Of a DNA stretch of 64,000 nucleotides, positions 54,617-63,300 are shown in pieces. Every line of letters starts with the position of its first letter. The first letter of the stretch is position 1. Source of the DNA: Aquabacterium sp. CECT 9606 (lineage in GTDB: Bacteria > Pseudomonadota > Gammaproteobacteria > Burkholderiales > Burkholderiaceae_C); the NCBI RefSeq assembly GCF_918741295.1, contig NZ_CAKKNB010000005.1:1-64000 (forward strand). The letters run 5' to 3'. The notes under the pieces were generated by a model that saw only the letters and a list, made by a program, of their open reading frames with translations, searched no databases and was not told the DNA's origin. Position numbers and translations under genes: made by a program.

Positions 54617-54673
54617 GTTAAAATGACTGCAACGTAATTGTTGTCGAAATGACATGAATGTTGTCGAATTGAC
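54617..54673. promoter_or_regulatory. Three NorR-type boxes (GT-N7-AC)
   Basis: GTTAAAATGAC (54617-54627), GTCGAAATGAC (54643-54653) and GTCGAATTGAC (54663-54673) each fit GT-N7-AC, the NorR enhancer core. Spacings are 26 and 20 bp. E. coli norVW has three such sites. The last box lies inside the first codons of norR if the start is at 54654. Confidence 0.75.
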
Positions 54674-56189
54674 CAAAGAAGGCGTGATGACGCCATGCCA
54701 GCGGCTTCTTTCTGCGGCGCGGGCACTGGTGAAGTGCGATGCGGCGGCCTTGCTGCGGCTGGAGGGCGATGTGCTGGTGCCCGTGGCCATTGATGGCTTG
54801 AGCGAAGACACGCTGGGCAGGCGGTTTGCCGTGTCGCAACACCCCAGGCTGGCGCAATTGCTGTCCAGCGGCCAGGGCTTGCGTTTTCCCCCTGATTGCC
54901 CTCTGCCCGATCCCTACGATGGCCTGGTGGCGGGGCACCCGCACATCCTGCCGGTGCACGACTGCATGGGCGCACCTTTGAGGTTGGGAGGGCGCTTGTG
55001 GGGTTTGGTCACCCTTGATGCCTTGACGCCCGGCGGCTTGGCCGATGTGTCGCCCGAGCAACTGCGGGCGTTGACCGCTTTGCTGGAAGACGGCATAGAA
55101 AAGCAGGACACCATTGGCGCGCTGGCCGAGCGTGCCGAACGTGAGCAGGCCGTGTCACGGGCCTTGCTGCAAACGGGCCAGCAGCCGCGGCGCTTGTTGG
55201 GCCACAGTGGGCCGCTGCAGCAATTGCTGAGCGAGATCAACATCGTGGCGTCTTCGGATCTGACGGTGCTGATCCTGGGCGAAACAGGTGTCGGCAAGGA
55301 ATTGGTGGCCCAGCAACTGCATGCCCAATCCGCCCGCCACGATCGACCCCTCATCCAGCTCAACTGTGCGGCCTTGCCCGACACCCTGGCCGACAGTGAG
55401 CTGTTCGGTCACAAGCGAGGCGCGTTCACCGGGGCGGTTCAGGACCGCGTTGGCAAGTTCGAGCTGGCCGATGGCGGCACCTTGTTCCTGGATGAGGTGG
55501 GTGAACTGTCACCGGCGGTGCAGGCCAAGTTGCTGCGGGTGCTGCAAAGCGGGGAGCTGCAAAGGCCGGGCAGCGACAAGGCACTGCGGGTAGACGTGAG
55601 GGTGGTGGCCGCGACCAACCGGGATCTGAAGCAGGAGGTGGCGCAAGGGCGTTTTCGCGCCGACCTGTACCACCGCTTGTCGGTGTATCCGCTGCATGTG
55701 CCGCCCCTGCGAGAGCGTGGCCGCGATGTGCTGAGCCTGGCGGGCGGGTTTCTGGAAGAAAACCAGCACCGCCTGGGGGCACGCAATCTGCGTTTGTCAC
55801 CCCAGGCCAAAACGGCGTTGCTGGCCTATGACTGGCCGGGCAATGTTCGCGAGCTGGAGCATCTGATCAACCGCGCTGCGCTGAGGGCCCTGTCCGAGCA
55901 AGGGCGGTCTGCAAGGTGGGTGGCCATCGACCCGGTTCACCTCAACCTGGGTGAAGCCGCCCACGCAGAGCCGGCACTGAGAGCATCAGGGCATGAAGCG
56001 CCGCCAACTGTGGTGCTGGATGGCGAAGGGCTGCGGGTTGCCACCGATGCCTTTCAGCGGCAGTGGATTGAGGCGGCCTTGGCCAAGCATGGCGGTGCCA
56101 TGGCGGCGGCCGCACGCGAGGCGGGCATGGACCGCAGCAACTTCCACCGCCTGGCCACGAGGCTCAACGTGGGCTTCGGCCGTAGCTGA
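54654..56189 (+). CDS. norR: NO-responsive sigma-54 activator NorR
   Basis: The 511-aa activator has an N-terminal GAF domain that senses NO through a non-heme iron (LVPVAIDGLSEDTLGRRF, FPPDCPLPDPYDGL). The AAA+ domain (about 180-410) contains GETGVGKE, the sigma-54 contact loop ELFGHKRGAFTGA and GTLFLDEVGEL. A C-terminal Fis-type helix-turn-helix follows (AAAREAGMDRSNFHRLATRL). An ATG at 54687 is an alternative start that would leave all three NorR boxes outside the coding region. It should activate hmp. Confidence 0.94.
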   Translation: MNVVELTKEGVMTPCQRLLSAARALVKCDAAALLRLEGDVLVPVAIDGLSEDTLGRRFAVSQHPRLAQLLSSGQGLRFPPDCPLPDPYDGLVAGHPHILPVHDCMGAPLRLGGRLWGLVTLDALTPGGLADVSPEQLRALTALLEDGIEKQDTIGALAERAEREQAVSRALLQTGQQPRRLLGHSGPLQQLLSEINIVASSDLTVLILGETGVGKELVAQQLHAQSARHDRPLIQLNCAALPDTLADSELFGHKRGAFTGAVQDRVGKFELADGGTLFLDEVGELSPAVQAKLLRVLQSGELQRPGSDKALRVDVRVVAATNRDLKQEVAQGRFRADLYHRLSVYPLHVPPLRERGRDVLSLAGGFLEENQHRLGARNLRLSPQAKTALLAYDWPGNVRELEHLINRAALRALSEQGRSARWVAIDPVHLNLGEAAHAEPALRASGHEAPPTVVLDGEGLRVATDAFQRQWIEAALAKHGGAMAAAAREAGMDRSNFHRLATRLNVGFGRS

Positions 56190-56529
56190 TGGTCTGCACC
56201 ACGCCGGCCCTGAAGCGCACCGTGGCCATCAGGTTGCCCTCACCGCGGTCATAGAGCCACTCCTCCACCGGTTGGCAGGGGATCACCACGCTGGCAAACG
56301 GTTGGGGTACCGGCATCAGCGTCGGGGCGTAGTACACCGGGGCGCAAAAGCTGTCGGCCAGCACCGGTTGGCCGCACTTGTACAGAACGGACATGCGGGA
56401 ATCGCCTTCGGAGGCGATGTTGCCGTTGCAGCGCAGCGACTCGGCCATGGCGGGCGTGCAGTGCCCGACCGCGAGGGTGGCCATGATGAAAAGGCGGCGA
56501 AGAAAACCTGGAGCGCACGCGTCATGCAT
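56164..56529 (-). CDS. DUF2845 family secreted protein
   Basis: The 121-aa protein has a signal peptide (RRLFIMATLAVGHCTPAMA) and the DUF2845 core: SLRCNGNIASEGDSRMSVLYKCGQP, EEWLYDRGEG and RFRAGVVQTI. Four cysteines may form disulfides. The function is unknown. Its end overlaps norR antisense by 26 bp. I chose the ATG at 56529; 56525 is out of frame and 56562 adds residues without signal-peptide character. Confidence 0.8.
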   Translation of the reverse strand: MHDACAPGFLRRLFIMATLAVGHCTPAMAESLRCNGNIASEGDSRMSVLYKCGQPVLADSFCAPVYYAPTLMPVPQPFASVVIPCQPVEEWLYDRGEGNLMATVRFRAGVVQTISYGRSPR

Positions 56530-56654
56530 GGTGCGCAGGATACCTTTGCCGCGAAGTTGCAAGCCAGGCAGGGTTTTGTCGGGCGCAAAAGGGTGCAGTG
56601 GGCCACCACGGGCGCATCATTTGCTAGCCAAGCATGCAACCAAAGGATTCGACC

Positions 56655-57449
56655 ATGCCACTTTCTTCTGCCGACCTGGGCGAACTGCGCCAAGCCAAGG
56701 CCTTGCTTGAAAACCCAGGCCTGGTGGCCCGGATCAGCGATGTGCTGGGCACGCCCCTGGAAAAGGGCTACGGCATGCTGCCCAAAAAATGGGCTTCGGT
56801 GGTCAACGAGGCGGCCAGCAAGGCCATTGCCAAAGCCATGGACGTGGCCCTGAGTACCATGAACAGTTTGCCCGCGAGTCATTCGTCCAACGGGTGGCAC
56901 AAGCTGGCCGTGGGGGCGTCGGGCGCTTTGGGCGGTGCCTTTGGCCTGTCCACCTTGTTGATCGAGTTGCCGGTGTCGACGACGATCATGTTGCGCTCGA
57001 TCGCCGATGTGGCGCGCAGTGAGGGCGAGGATTTGAGCACGCCGGAGTCGCAGCTTGAATGCGTGCAAGTGCTGGCGCTGGGGGGCCGCTCGGGCCAGGA
57101 CGATGCAGCCGAGGCTGGCTACTTCGCGGCCCGTGCAGCCATGGCCCAGGCGGTGTCAGAAGCCGCTCGGCACGCGGCGCAAAAGGGTTTGGTTCAGCGC
57201 AAGGGGACCGCCTTGGTGCAGTTCATCGCGCAAGTCGCTTCGCGCTTTTCAGTCAACGTGTCTGAAAAGGTGATGGCCCAGGCCGTGCCCATCGTGGGCG
57301 CGGTGGGCGGGGCGGTGATCAACACCTTGTTCATGGAGCACTTCCAGCGCATGGCCCGTGGACACTTCATCGTGCGGCGGTTGGAGCGCACGCACGGTGT
57401 TGAAGAGGTCAGGGTGGCCTACGCCGGCATCACCGGGTTCAATGCCTGA
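56655..57449 (+). CDS. EcsC family protein
   Basis: The 264-aa protein has an EcsC domain: GYGMLPKKWASVVNEAASKAI, GGAFGLSTLLIELPVSTTIM, RSIADVARSEGEDL and the C-terminal VGGAVINTLFMEHFQRMARGHF. EcsC-like proteins are membrane-associated through glycine-rich helices and have no firm role in Gram-negatives. AAGGA lies 8 nt before the ATG at 56655, which I prefer to 56634. Confidence 0.87.
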   Translation: MPLSSADLGELRQAKALLENPGLVARISDVLGTPLEKGYGMLPKKWASVVNEAASKAIAKAMDVALSTMNSLPASHSSNGWHKLAVGASGALGGAFGLSTLLIELPVSTTIMLRSIADVARSEGEDLSTPESQLECVQVLALGGRSGQDDAAEAGYFAARAAMAQAVSEAARHAAQKGLVQRKGTALVQFIAQVASRFSVNVSEKVMAQAVPIVGAVGGAVINTLFMEHFQRMARGHFIVRRLERTHGVEEVRVAYAGITGFNA

Positions 57450-57690
57450 CGTGTTCCTTGTTGAAGCCGCCGCTGGGGGCGATGGTGCGGGGGCGGTCGT
57501 CGGGCGTGGAGCAGGGGGCTTGCCATTCTCGCAGTTCACGCTCGAGCAATTGGTGGCCGTGGTGCTTTGCCAAGTCAATCAGGGCGAAGACGTTGTCGTC
57601 GTTGACCAGTTCATGGCCAAGGCCCTTTTCCAGCTGGCGGTAGATGGTCTGGATCTCGGGCGTTGCAGAGTCGGGCACTGTTGTTGCCAT
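57439..57690 (-). CDS. Small hypothetical protein, 83 aa
   Basis: From the ATG at 57690 (CAGGAG 8 nt upstream) the product is MATTVPDSATPEIQTIYRQ and continues with LEKGLGHELVNDDNVFALID, a helical and charged cytoplasmic protein with a disordered end (DDRPRTIAPSGGFNKEH). I recognise no family, but the ribosome site and composition support a real gene. It converges on the EcsC gene with an 11-bp overlap. Confidence 0.55.
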   Translation of the reverse strand: MATTVPDSATPEIQTIYRQLEKGLGHELVNDDNVFALIDLAKHHGHQLLERELREWQAPCSTPDDRPRTIAPSGGFNKEHVRH

Positions 57691-57746
57691 GGCAAGTCTC
57701 CTGCTGAGGGGGTGGCCGGAATGGCCACCTGAAGCTTCAGCTGCAA

Positions 57747-58688
57747 TCACTGTGCCCGTGGTGGATCAACATCGTTGAGAGCAGGGTGGGCGCGCAGCCG
57801 TGCCGCGGCAAAGTCCAGGAAGGCGCGGACCTTGGCGGCGGCGTGCCGGCCTTCGGGATGCACCAGGTGCACGGGCACGGGCACGGGTTCGCAGTCGGCC
57901 AGCACGATGCGCAGGTGACCACGGGCCACATCTTCGGCCACCTGGTAGGACATGGTTCGGACCAGGCCATGGCCCGACTTGGCCGCCAGGATGGCCACTT
58001 CGCTGGCGTTGACGGTCAGTTGCACGCGGGGAGTGGGCGCCGGGTGGAGATCGCGGTGGGCAGCGCCCGGTCGCGCGAACTGCCAAGGCGTGAATGGGCC
58101 ACCAGATGTGGAGATGCCGATCGCATCGTGCCGCGCGAGGTCGTCGGGCGACAGTGGCTCGCCGTGGCGCGCGAGGTAGTCGGGCGAAGCCACGATCACC
58201 CGGCGCACGGTGCCGACCTTGAGGGCGGTGAGGGACGAATCGGGCAGGTGCGCGATGCGCAGGGCCACGTCCACACCTTCGTCGATCAAGTGCACCAGGC
58301 GGTCCACGAACATGGCCCTGGCGCTCAGGCGCGGGTGCTCTTTCAGAAAATCGAGCAACAAGGGCGCCATGTGGATGCGGCCAAACAGCACGGGCGCAGT
58401 GATCTTGAGCTCGCCCTGTGGATCGACGTGGGCGCCACTGGCCACGGCATCGGCTTCGTCCAGCTCGGCGAGGATGCGGCGGCAATCGGCCACGTAGCGC
58501 TCGCCGGCCTCGCTCAGGCGCAGGCTGCGGGTGGTTCGGTGCAGCAAGCGTGCGCCCAGGTGCTGCTCCAGGGCGGCCACCGCGCGGGTGACGGCGGCGG
58601 GTGAGCATTTGAGCAACCGGGCGGCGCCCGCGAAGCTTTGGGCGTCGGCCACGGCCACGAATACGCGCATTGAATCAAGCTGGTCCAT
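57747..58688 (-). CDS. LysR-family transcriptional regulator
   Basis: The 313-aa regulator has an N-terminal helix-turn-helix (FAGAARLLKCSPAAVTRAVAAL, about 19-40; the query is split here as it exceeds one motif) and a LysR substrate domain with ALRIAHLPDSSLTALKVG and TVNASEVAILAAKSGHG. It is divergent from a GST gene by 106 bp, the usual place for its operator. The start at 58688 (MDQLDSMRVF) fits the family. Confidence 0.92.
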   Translation of the reverse strand: MDQLDSMRVFVAVADAQSFAGAARLLKCSPAAVTRAVAALEQHLGARLLHRTTRSLRLSEAGERYVADCRRILAELDEADAVASGAHVDPQGELKITAPVLFGRIHMAPLLLDFLKEHPRLSARAMFVDRLVHLIDEGVDVALRIAHLPDSSLTALKVGTVRRVIVASPDYLARHGEPLSPDDLARHDAIGISTSGGPFTPWQFARPGAAHRDLHPAPTPRVQLTVNASEVAILAAKSGHGLVRTMSYQVAEDVARGHLRIVLADCEPVPVPVHLVHPEGRHAAAKVRAFLDFAAARLRAHPALNDVDPPRAQ

Positions 58689-58794
58689 CGTCCATTGTTG
58701 CGCAAATTGCAATGATGACTTGTCTGCCACGCCCATTCACATGGCCGATCTCTGGCCATAAGCTGAGGGCACTGTTCAACCAAGGAGCCCTCAC

Positions 58795-59421
58795 ATGTCC
58801 ATCCGCCTGCATGATTTCGCCCTGTCTGGCCACGCCCATCGTGTGCGCTTGTTCCTGTCTTTGCTGGGTTTGTCCTTCGAGCAGGTGCCGGTCGATCTGC
58901 GCGGGGGCGAACACAAAAGCGCGGCTTTTTTGAGCAAGAACCTTTTTGGCCAAGTGCCCGTGCTGGAAGACGGCCCGCTGACCTTGGCCGACAGCAACGC
59001 GATCATCACCTACCTGGCCTTGAAGTACGACCCTCAGCGGCAATGGTGGCCCGAGGCGCCAGCGCAGATCGCCGAGGTTCAGCGGTGGCTGAGCGCGGCC
59101 GCAGGCCCATTGGCGCATGGTGCGGCCAAGGCGCGTTGGACCACGCTGGTGGGCGGCACCCCGGACAAGGCCGTGCTGGACACCGCCAGGCAATTGCTGT
59201 TGGTGATGGATCAGCGCTTGAGCGGCCAGCGCTTTCTGGCCTCCGAGCAGCACCCGACGGTGGCCGATGTGGCCATGTACAGCTACACCGCCCGCGTGCC
59301 CGAAGGTGGCATTGCGCTGGAAGACTATCCCCAGGTGCAACGGTGGTTGGCCGAGGTGGAGGCCTTGCCAGGCTTCGTGCCCATGCCATCCACCCAGCCT
59401 TTTAGCAAGCCTGCAGCATGA
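58795..59421 (+). CDS. Glutathione S-transferase family protein
   Basis: The 208-aa protein has an N-terminal thioredoxin-like domain (LSGHAHRVRLFLSLLGLSFE, glutathione-site LFGQVPVLEDG and ADSNAIITYLA) and a C-terminal helical domain (LSGQRFLASEQHPTVADVA). It conjugates or reduces substrates with glutathione. The subclass is uncertain. It overlaps the next gene by 4 bp (ATGA), and the divergent LysR is its likely regulator. Confidence 0.9.
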   Translation: MSIRLHDFALSGHAHRVRLFLSLLGLSFEQVPVDLRGGEHKSAAFLSKNLFGQVPVLEDGPLTLADSNAIITYLALKYDPQRQWWPEAPAQIAEVQRWLSAAAGPLAHGAAKARWTTLVGGTPDKAVLDTARQLLLVMDQRLSGQRFLASEQHPTVADVAMYSYTARVPEGGIALEDYPQVQRWLAEVEALPGFVPMPSTQPFSKPAA

Positions 59422-60359
59422 ACGCGCCCGGGGCCGACTCGCCTTTCCATGCCGGCGAGCAGCACATGCAAACCCTGGCCGGCGTGCGCGAGGTGATGGA
59501 GTCCAGAGGGCGCCAGTTCATCCGCGATCACATGCCCCAGCAGCACCGCGACTTCTTTGCCACCTTGCCTTTCCTCATCATCGGGGCCTTGGATGCGCAA
59601 GGCTGGCCGTGGGCCTCGATGATGGCGGGGCCGCCGGGGTTCATGGTCTCGCCCGATCCCCAGGTGTTGCACTTGCGGGGCGGCTTGTTGGCCGACGACC
59701 CCCTGGCTGGCAGCTGGCAAGCCGGTGCGCAAGTGGGTTTGCTGGGCATCCAGCCACACACGCGCCGACGCAATCGCATGAATGGCGTGTTGATGGCGGT
59801 GGACGAAGTGGGCGCCTCGGTGGCGGTGCGGCAGAGTTTTGGCAACTGCCCCAAGTACATCCAACCTCGGGAAGCGGTCTGGCAGCCCGAAGGGGCGGCA
59901 GCCGGCATGGCCCAGGTGTTGACGGAGGGTGCGCATCTGTCGGCCACGGCTCGGGCCATCATCGAGCAAGCCGACACGTTTTTTGTGGCCTCGGCGTCGG
60001 CCCATGCCCAAGGTGGTGATGTGCCCCGAAGCGAAGGGGTGGATGTTTCGCACCGGGGTGGCCTGTCTGGTTTCGTGAAGGTGCGCGAAGCCACGGATGG
60101 CACGGTGTTGACGGTGCCCGACTACACCGGCAACTTCATGTTCAACACGCTGGGCAACATCGTGAGCAACCCCCGGGTCGGCTTGCTGTTCATTGACTTT
60201 GCCAGTGGTGCCTTGCTGTGGTTGCAGGGTTTGGCGAAGGTCGAGCATGACAGCCCGGAGCAAGCCGAGCATGCCGGCGCACTGCGCCTTTGGCGCATTC
60301 AGGTCAAACAAGGGCGCCTGCATGAAGGAGGGTGGCCGCTGGCCTGGTCCGAAGGCTGA
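59418..60359 (+). CDS. Pyridoxamine 5'-phosphate oxidase family flavoprotein-like protein
   Basis: The 313-aa protein has two PNPOx-like split-barrel halves. The first (RDFFATLPFLIIGALDAQGW, GLLGIQPHTRRRNRMNG) and the second (FFVASASAHA, DYTGNFMFNTLGNIVSNPR, GLLFIDFASG) share the flavin-binding pattern. Such proteins often bind FMN, FAD or F420 and act as oxidoreductases; the substrate is unknown. Co-translated with the GST, it points to a small detoxification unit. Confidence 0.82.
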   Translation: MNAPGADSPFHAGEQHMQTLAGVREVMESRGRQFIRDHMPQQHRDFFATLPFLIIGALDAQGWPWASMMAGPPGFMVSPDPQVLHLRGGLLADDPLAGSWQAGAQVGLLGIQPHTRRRNRMNGVLMAVDEVGASVAVRQSFGNCPKYIQPREAVWQPEGAAAGMAQVLTEGAHLSATARAIIEQADTFFVASASAHAQGGDVPRSEGVDVSHRGGLSGFVKVREATDGTVLTVPDYTGNFMFNTLGNIVSNPRVGLLFIDFASGALLWLQGLAKVEHDSPEQAEHAGALRLWRIQVKQGRLHEGGWPLAWSEG

Positions 60360-60397
60360 TATCGTGCCTGCCACGACAACACAGCAGAGGACGCCCC

Positions 60398-63300
60398 ATG
60401 AGTCAACATTGGTTTCGCCGCAGCATGCCCAAGGCACTGGCCTGGACGGCGTTGGCCTTGACCACGGGGGTGTTGTCCGCAGCCACGGTGCAGACCTTTT
60501 CGCCGCAGGGCGAGGTGGCCAAGGTGAGGCAGGCGCGGGCCACGTTCACGGAATCGATGGTGCGTTTTGGCGATCCCAAGTTGCCATCGCCGTTCGATCT
60601 GGCTTGCCTCAACAGCACGCCGCCAGCGGGCTCGGGCCGTTGGGTGGATGACAAGACCTGGGTGCATGACTTCACGCAGGACGTGCCGGCAGGCACCAAG
60701 TGCAGCTTCAAGTTGAAGTCTGGCTTGAAGACCTTGGCCGGTGATGCGGTGCAAGGCCCGGCCGCTTACGATTTCAGCACGGGTGGCCCAACGATCGTGA
60801 GGGCCTACCCCGTGGCGGGCGAGGGCAGTCGGATCGAGGAAGAGCAAGTGTTTGCGCTGCTGCTCACTGGCGCGGCCACGGCGGCCAGCATTGAGCGGCA
60901 TGGGCGCTGCGAGGTCGCGGGCCTGGGCGAACAACTGCCCTTGAAAGTGGTGACGGGTGCCGTGCGCGACGCGATTCTCAAGGCGGTTGACCTGTTGCCG
61001 CAGCAGGCCCGTGTGGCCACGGTGCAGTGCGCGCGGCCTTTGCCCAACGATGCCCGGGTTCAGGTGGTCTGGGCGCGCGGCATTGCCACGCCATCGGGCG
61101 TGCCCAATTCGAACGACCGCACCCTGGACTACGCCGTTCGCCCGCCGTTCAGCGCCAGCTTCACTTGCGAGCGCACGAGTTCGCGCGCGGATTGCCTGCC
61201 CATCAGGCCGATGCGGATCGAGTTTTCATCGCCCGTGCCCCGCAAGCTGGCCGAGCGAATCGTTCTGATCGCGCCCGATGGCCAGCGCAAGCCTGAGGTG
61301 GAGCAGCAACGTGGCGAGACCAAAGAGCAACTGCTGTCGGTGGTGCGGAACGGCATCCGCCAGTTCTTCTACCTGTTCAGCCGCAAGAAGGGTGAGGTGG
61401 GCATCGACCCGTCGGACAGTGGCGTCAGCGCCGTGGAGTTCAAAGGCCCCTTGCCTGAAAGCGCCGACATCCGCATCGAGCTGCCCGCCGACCTGCGTGA
61501 CGATGCGGGCCGTGTGCTGAGCAACGCCAGCGCCTTCCCTTTGAAGACACGCACGGCCGAGGCCCCGGCCTTGGCCAAGTTCCCCGCGGCCACGTTTGGC
61601 ATCTTGGAACTGAACGCCGAGCCGATGCTGCCCTTGACCGTGCGCCGCATTGAAGGTGATCTGAAGGTGAAAGGCCTGGCCACGCCGGGCAGTGCGGTGC
61701 GCGATCTGAAGCTGGCCGATGACCAGGCCATCATCGACTGGCTGGCCAAGGTCAAGCGCTACAACGAGGGGCGTTTGCCTCGCGACGAAGTCCAGTCGGA
61801 GTTGGGCATCAAGTTGCCGCCACCCGTTAAAAAAGCCAAGCCGGCGCGACCCGCCAAGCGATATGGCGAAGCGGTGCCCGAGGATGAGGAAGACGACAAC
61901 GCAGATCGGCCCGATGTGGTCCAGACCCGCACGGTGAGTCTTCTCAACCGCGAAGCCGACGCGAAGAAGCTGAGCTTGCCGTCCGGCGATGCCAAGGTTG
62001 ATGCCCGGCCATTCGAGGTCATCGGCATTCCCATGAACCAGCCCGGCTTCCACGTGGTGGAGGTTGAATCGGCCAAGCTGGGCCAGGCGCTGCTGGACCG
62101 CGATGCGCCCATGTTCGTGCGCACCAGCGTGCTGGTCACCAACCTGGGCGTGCATTTCAAGACCAGCACCAACAACTCGCTGGTGTGGGTGACGACGCTG
62201 GACAAAGGCAAGCCGGTGGAAGCTGCGCAGGTGCAGATCTCGGATTGCCAGGGCCAAGTGGTGTGGTCTGGGCGCACGGACAAACTGGGCTTGGCCATGG
62301 TCAAAAAAGAGTTGCCGCGCCTGACCTGGGAGTATTGCCAGAGCGGTGCTTCGCGCAACGAGAACGAAACAGGCTACTTCGTCAGTGCCCGCAAGACGGA
62401 TGCGCACGGCCGTGCCGACATGGCCTTTGTGTGGTCGACTTGGAACCAGGGCATCGAGCCCTGGCGCTTTCATGTGAACACCAGCTGGTCGGACGTGCCA
62501 TCGCCCAGCATCTACCACTCGGTGCTGGACCGCACCTTGTTGCGCGCTGGCCAGACCGTGTCCATGCAGCACCACGCCCGTCTTGAGAAGCTGACGGGCC
62601 TGGGCCTGGTCGACCCCCGTGAGCTGCCGCCCACGCTGACCATCGTGCACGAGGGCACGGGCCAGGAGTTCTCGCAAGCACTGAGCTGGCGCGGCCGCCA
62701 TGCCGAATCCAGCTTCGCCATCCCCGAAGACGCCAAGCTGGGTGTCTACAACATCCAGTTGGTCCGCGATGGCCAGCGTGTGAGCACGGGCAGCTTCCGC
62801 GTCGAGGAGTTCCGCCTGCCGGTGATGACCGGCCGCATCATCCCGCCCAAGGCCGCGCTGATCCAGCCCAAGGACGTGAGCCTGGGTTTGCAGATCAACT
62901 ACGGCAATGGCGGCGGCGCGGCGGGTTTGCCGGTGCGCGTGTCGGCCCAATGGCGTGATGCGAACCTGGAGTCGGCTTTGCGCACCGAGCGCTATCCCGG
63001 CTTCCGCTTCAACCCACCACGCGAGCCACGCGATCCCAATGCCAAGTCTTTCTTCTCGGAAGACTATGTGGACGAGGGCGATGAGGAGTCGTCGGTCTAC
63101 ACGCCTGAAGAGCGCGCCAAGCTGGTGGCCGACAAGCTGCCCGTGACGTTGGACAAGAATGGTGCTGGCAATGTGCTGCTGCCCAAGCTGCCCGCCACCA
63201 AGGTGCCGCGCGAGATGCTGGTGCAGGCCACCTACGCCGACCCCAATGGCGAGGTGCAGACCTTGAGCCAGACCGTGCCCGTGTGGCCCGCCGGCCTGGC

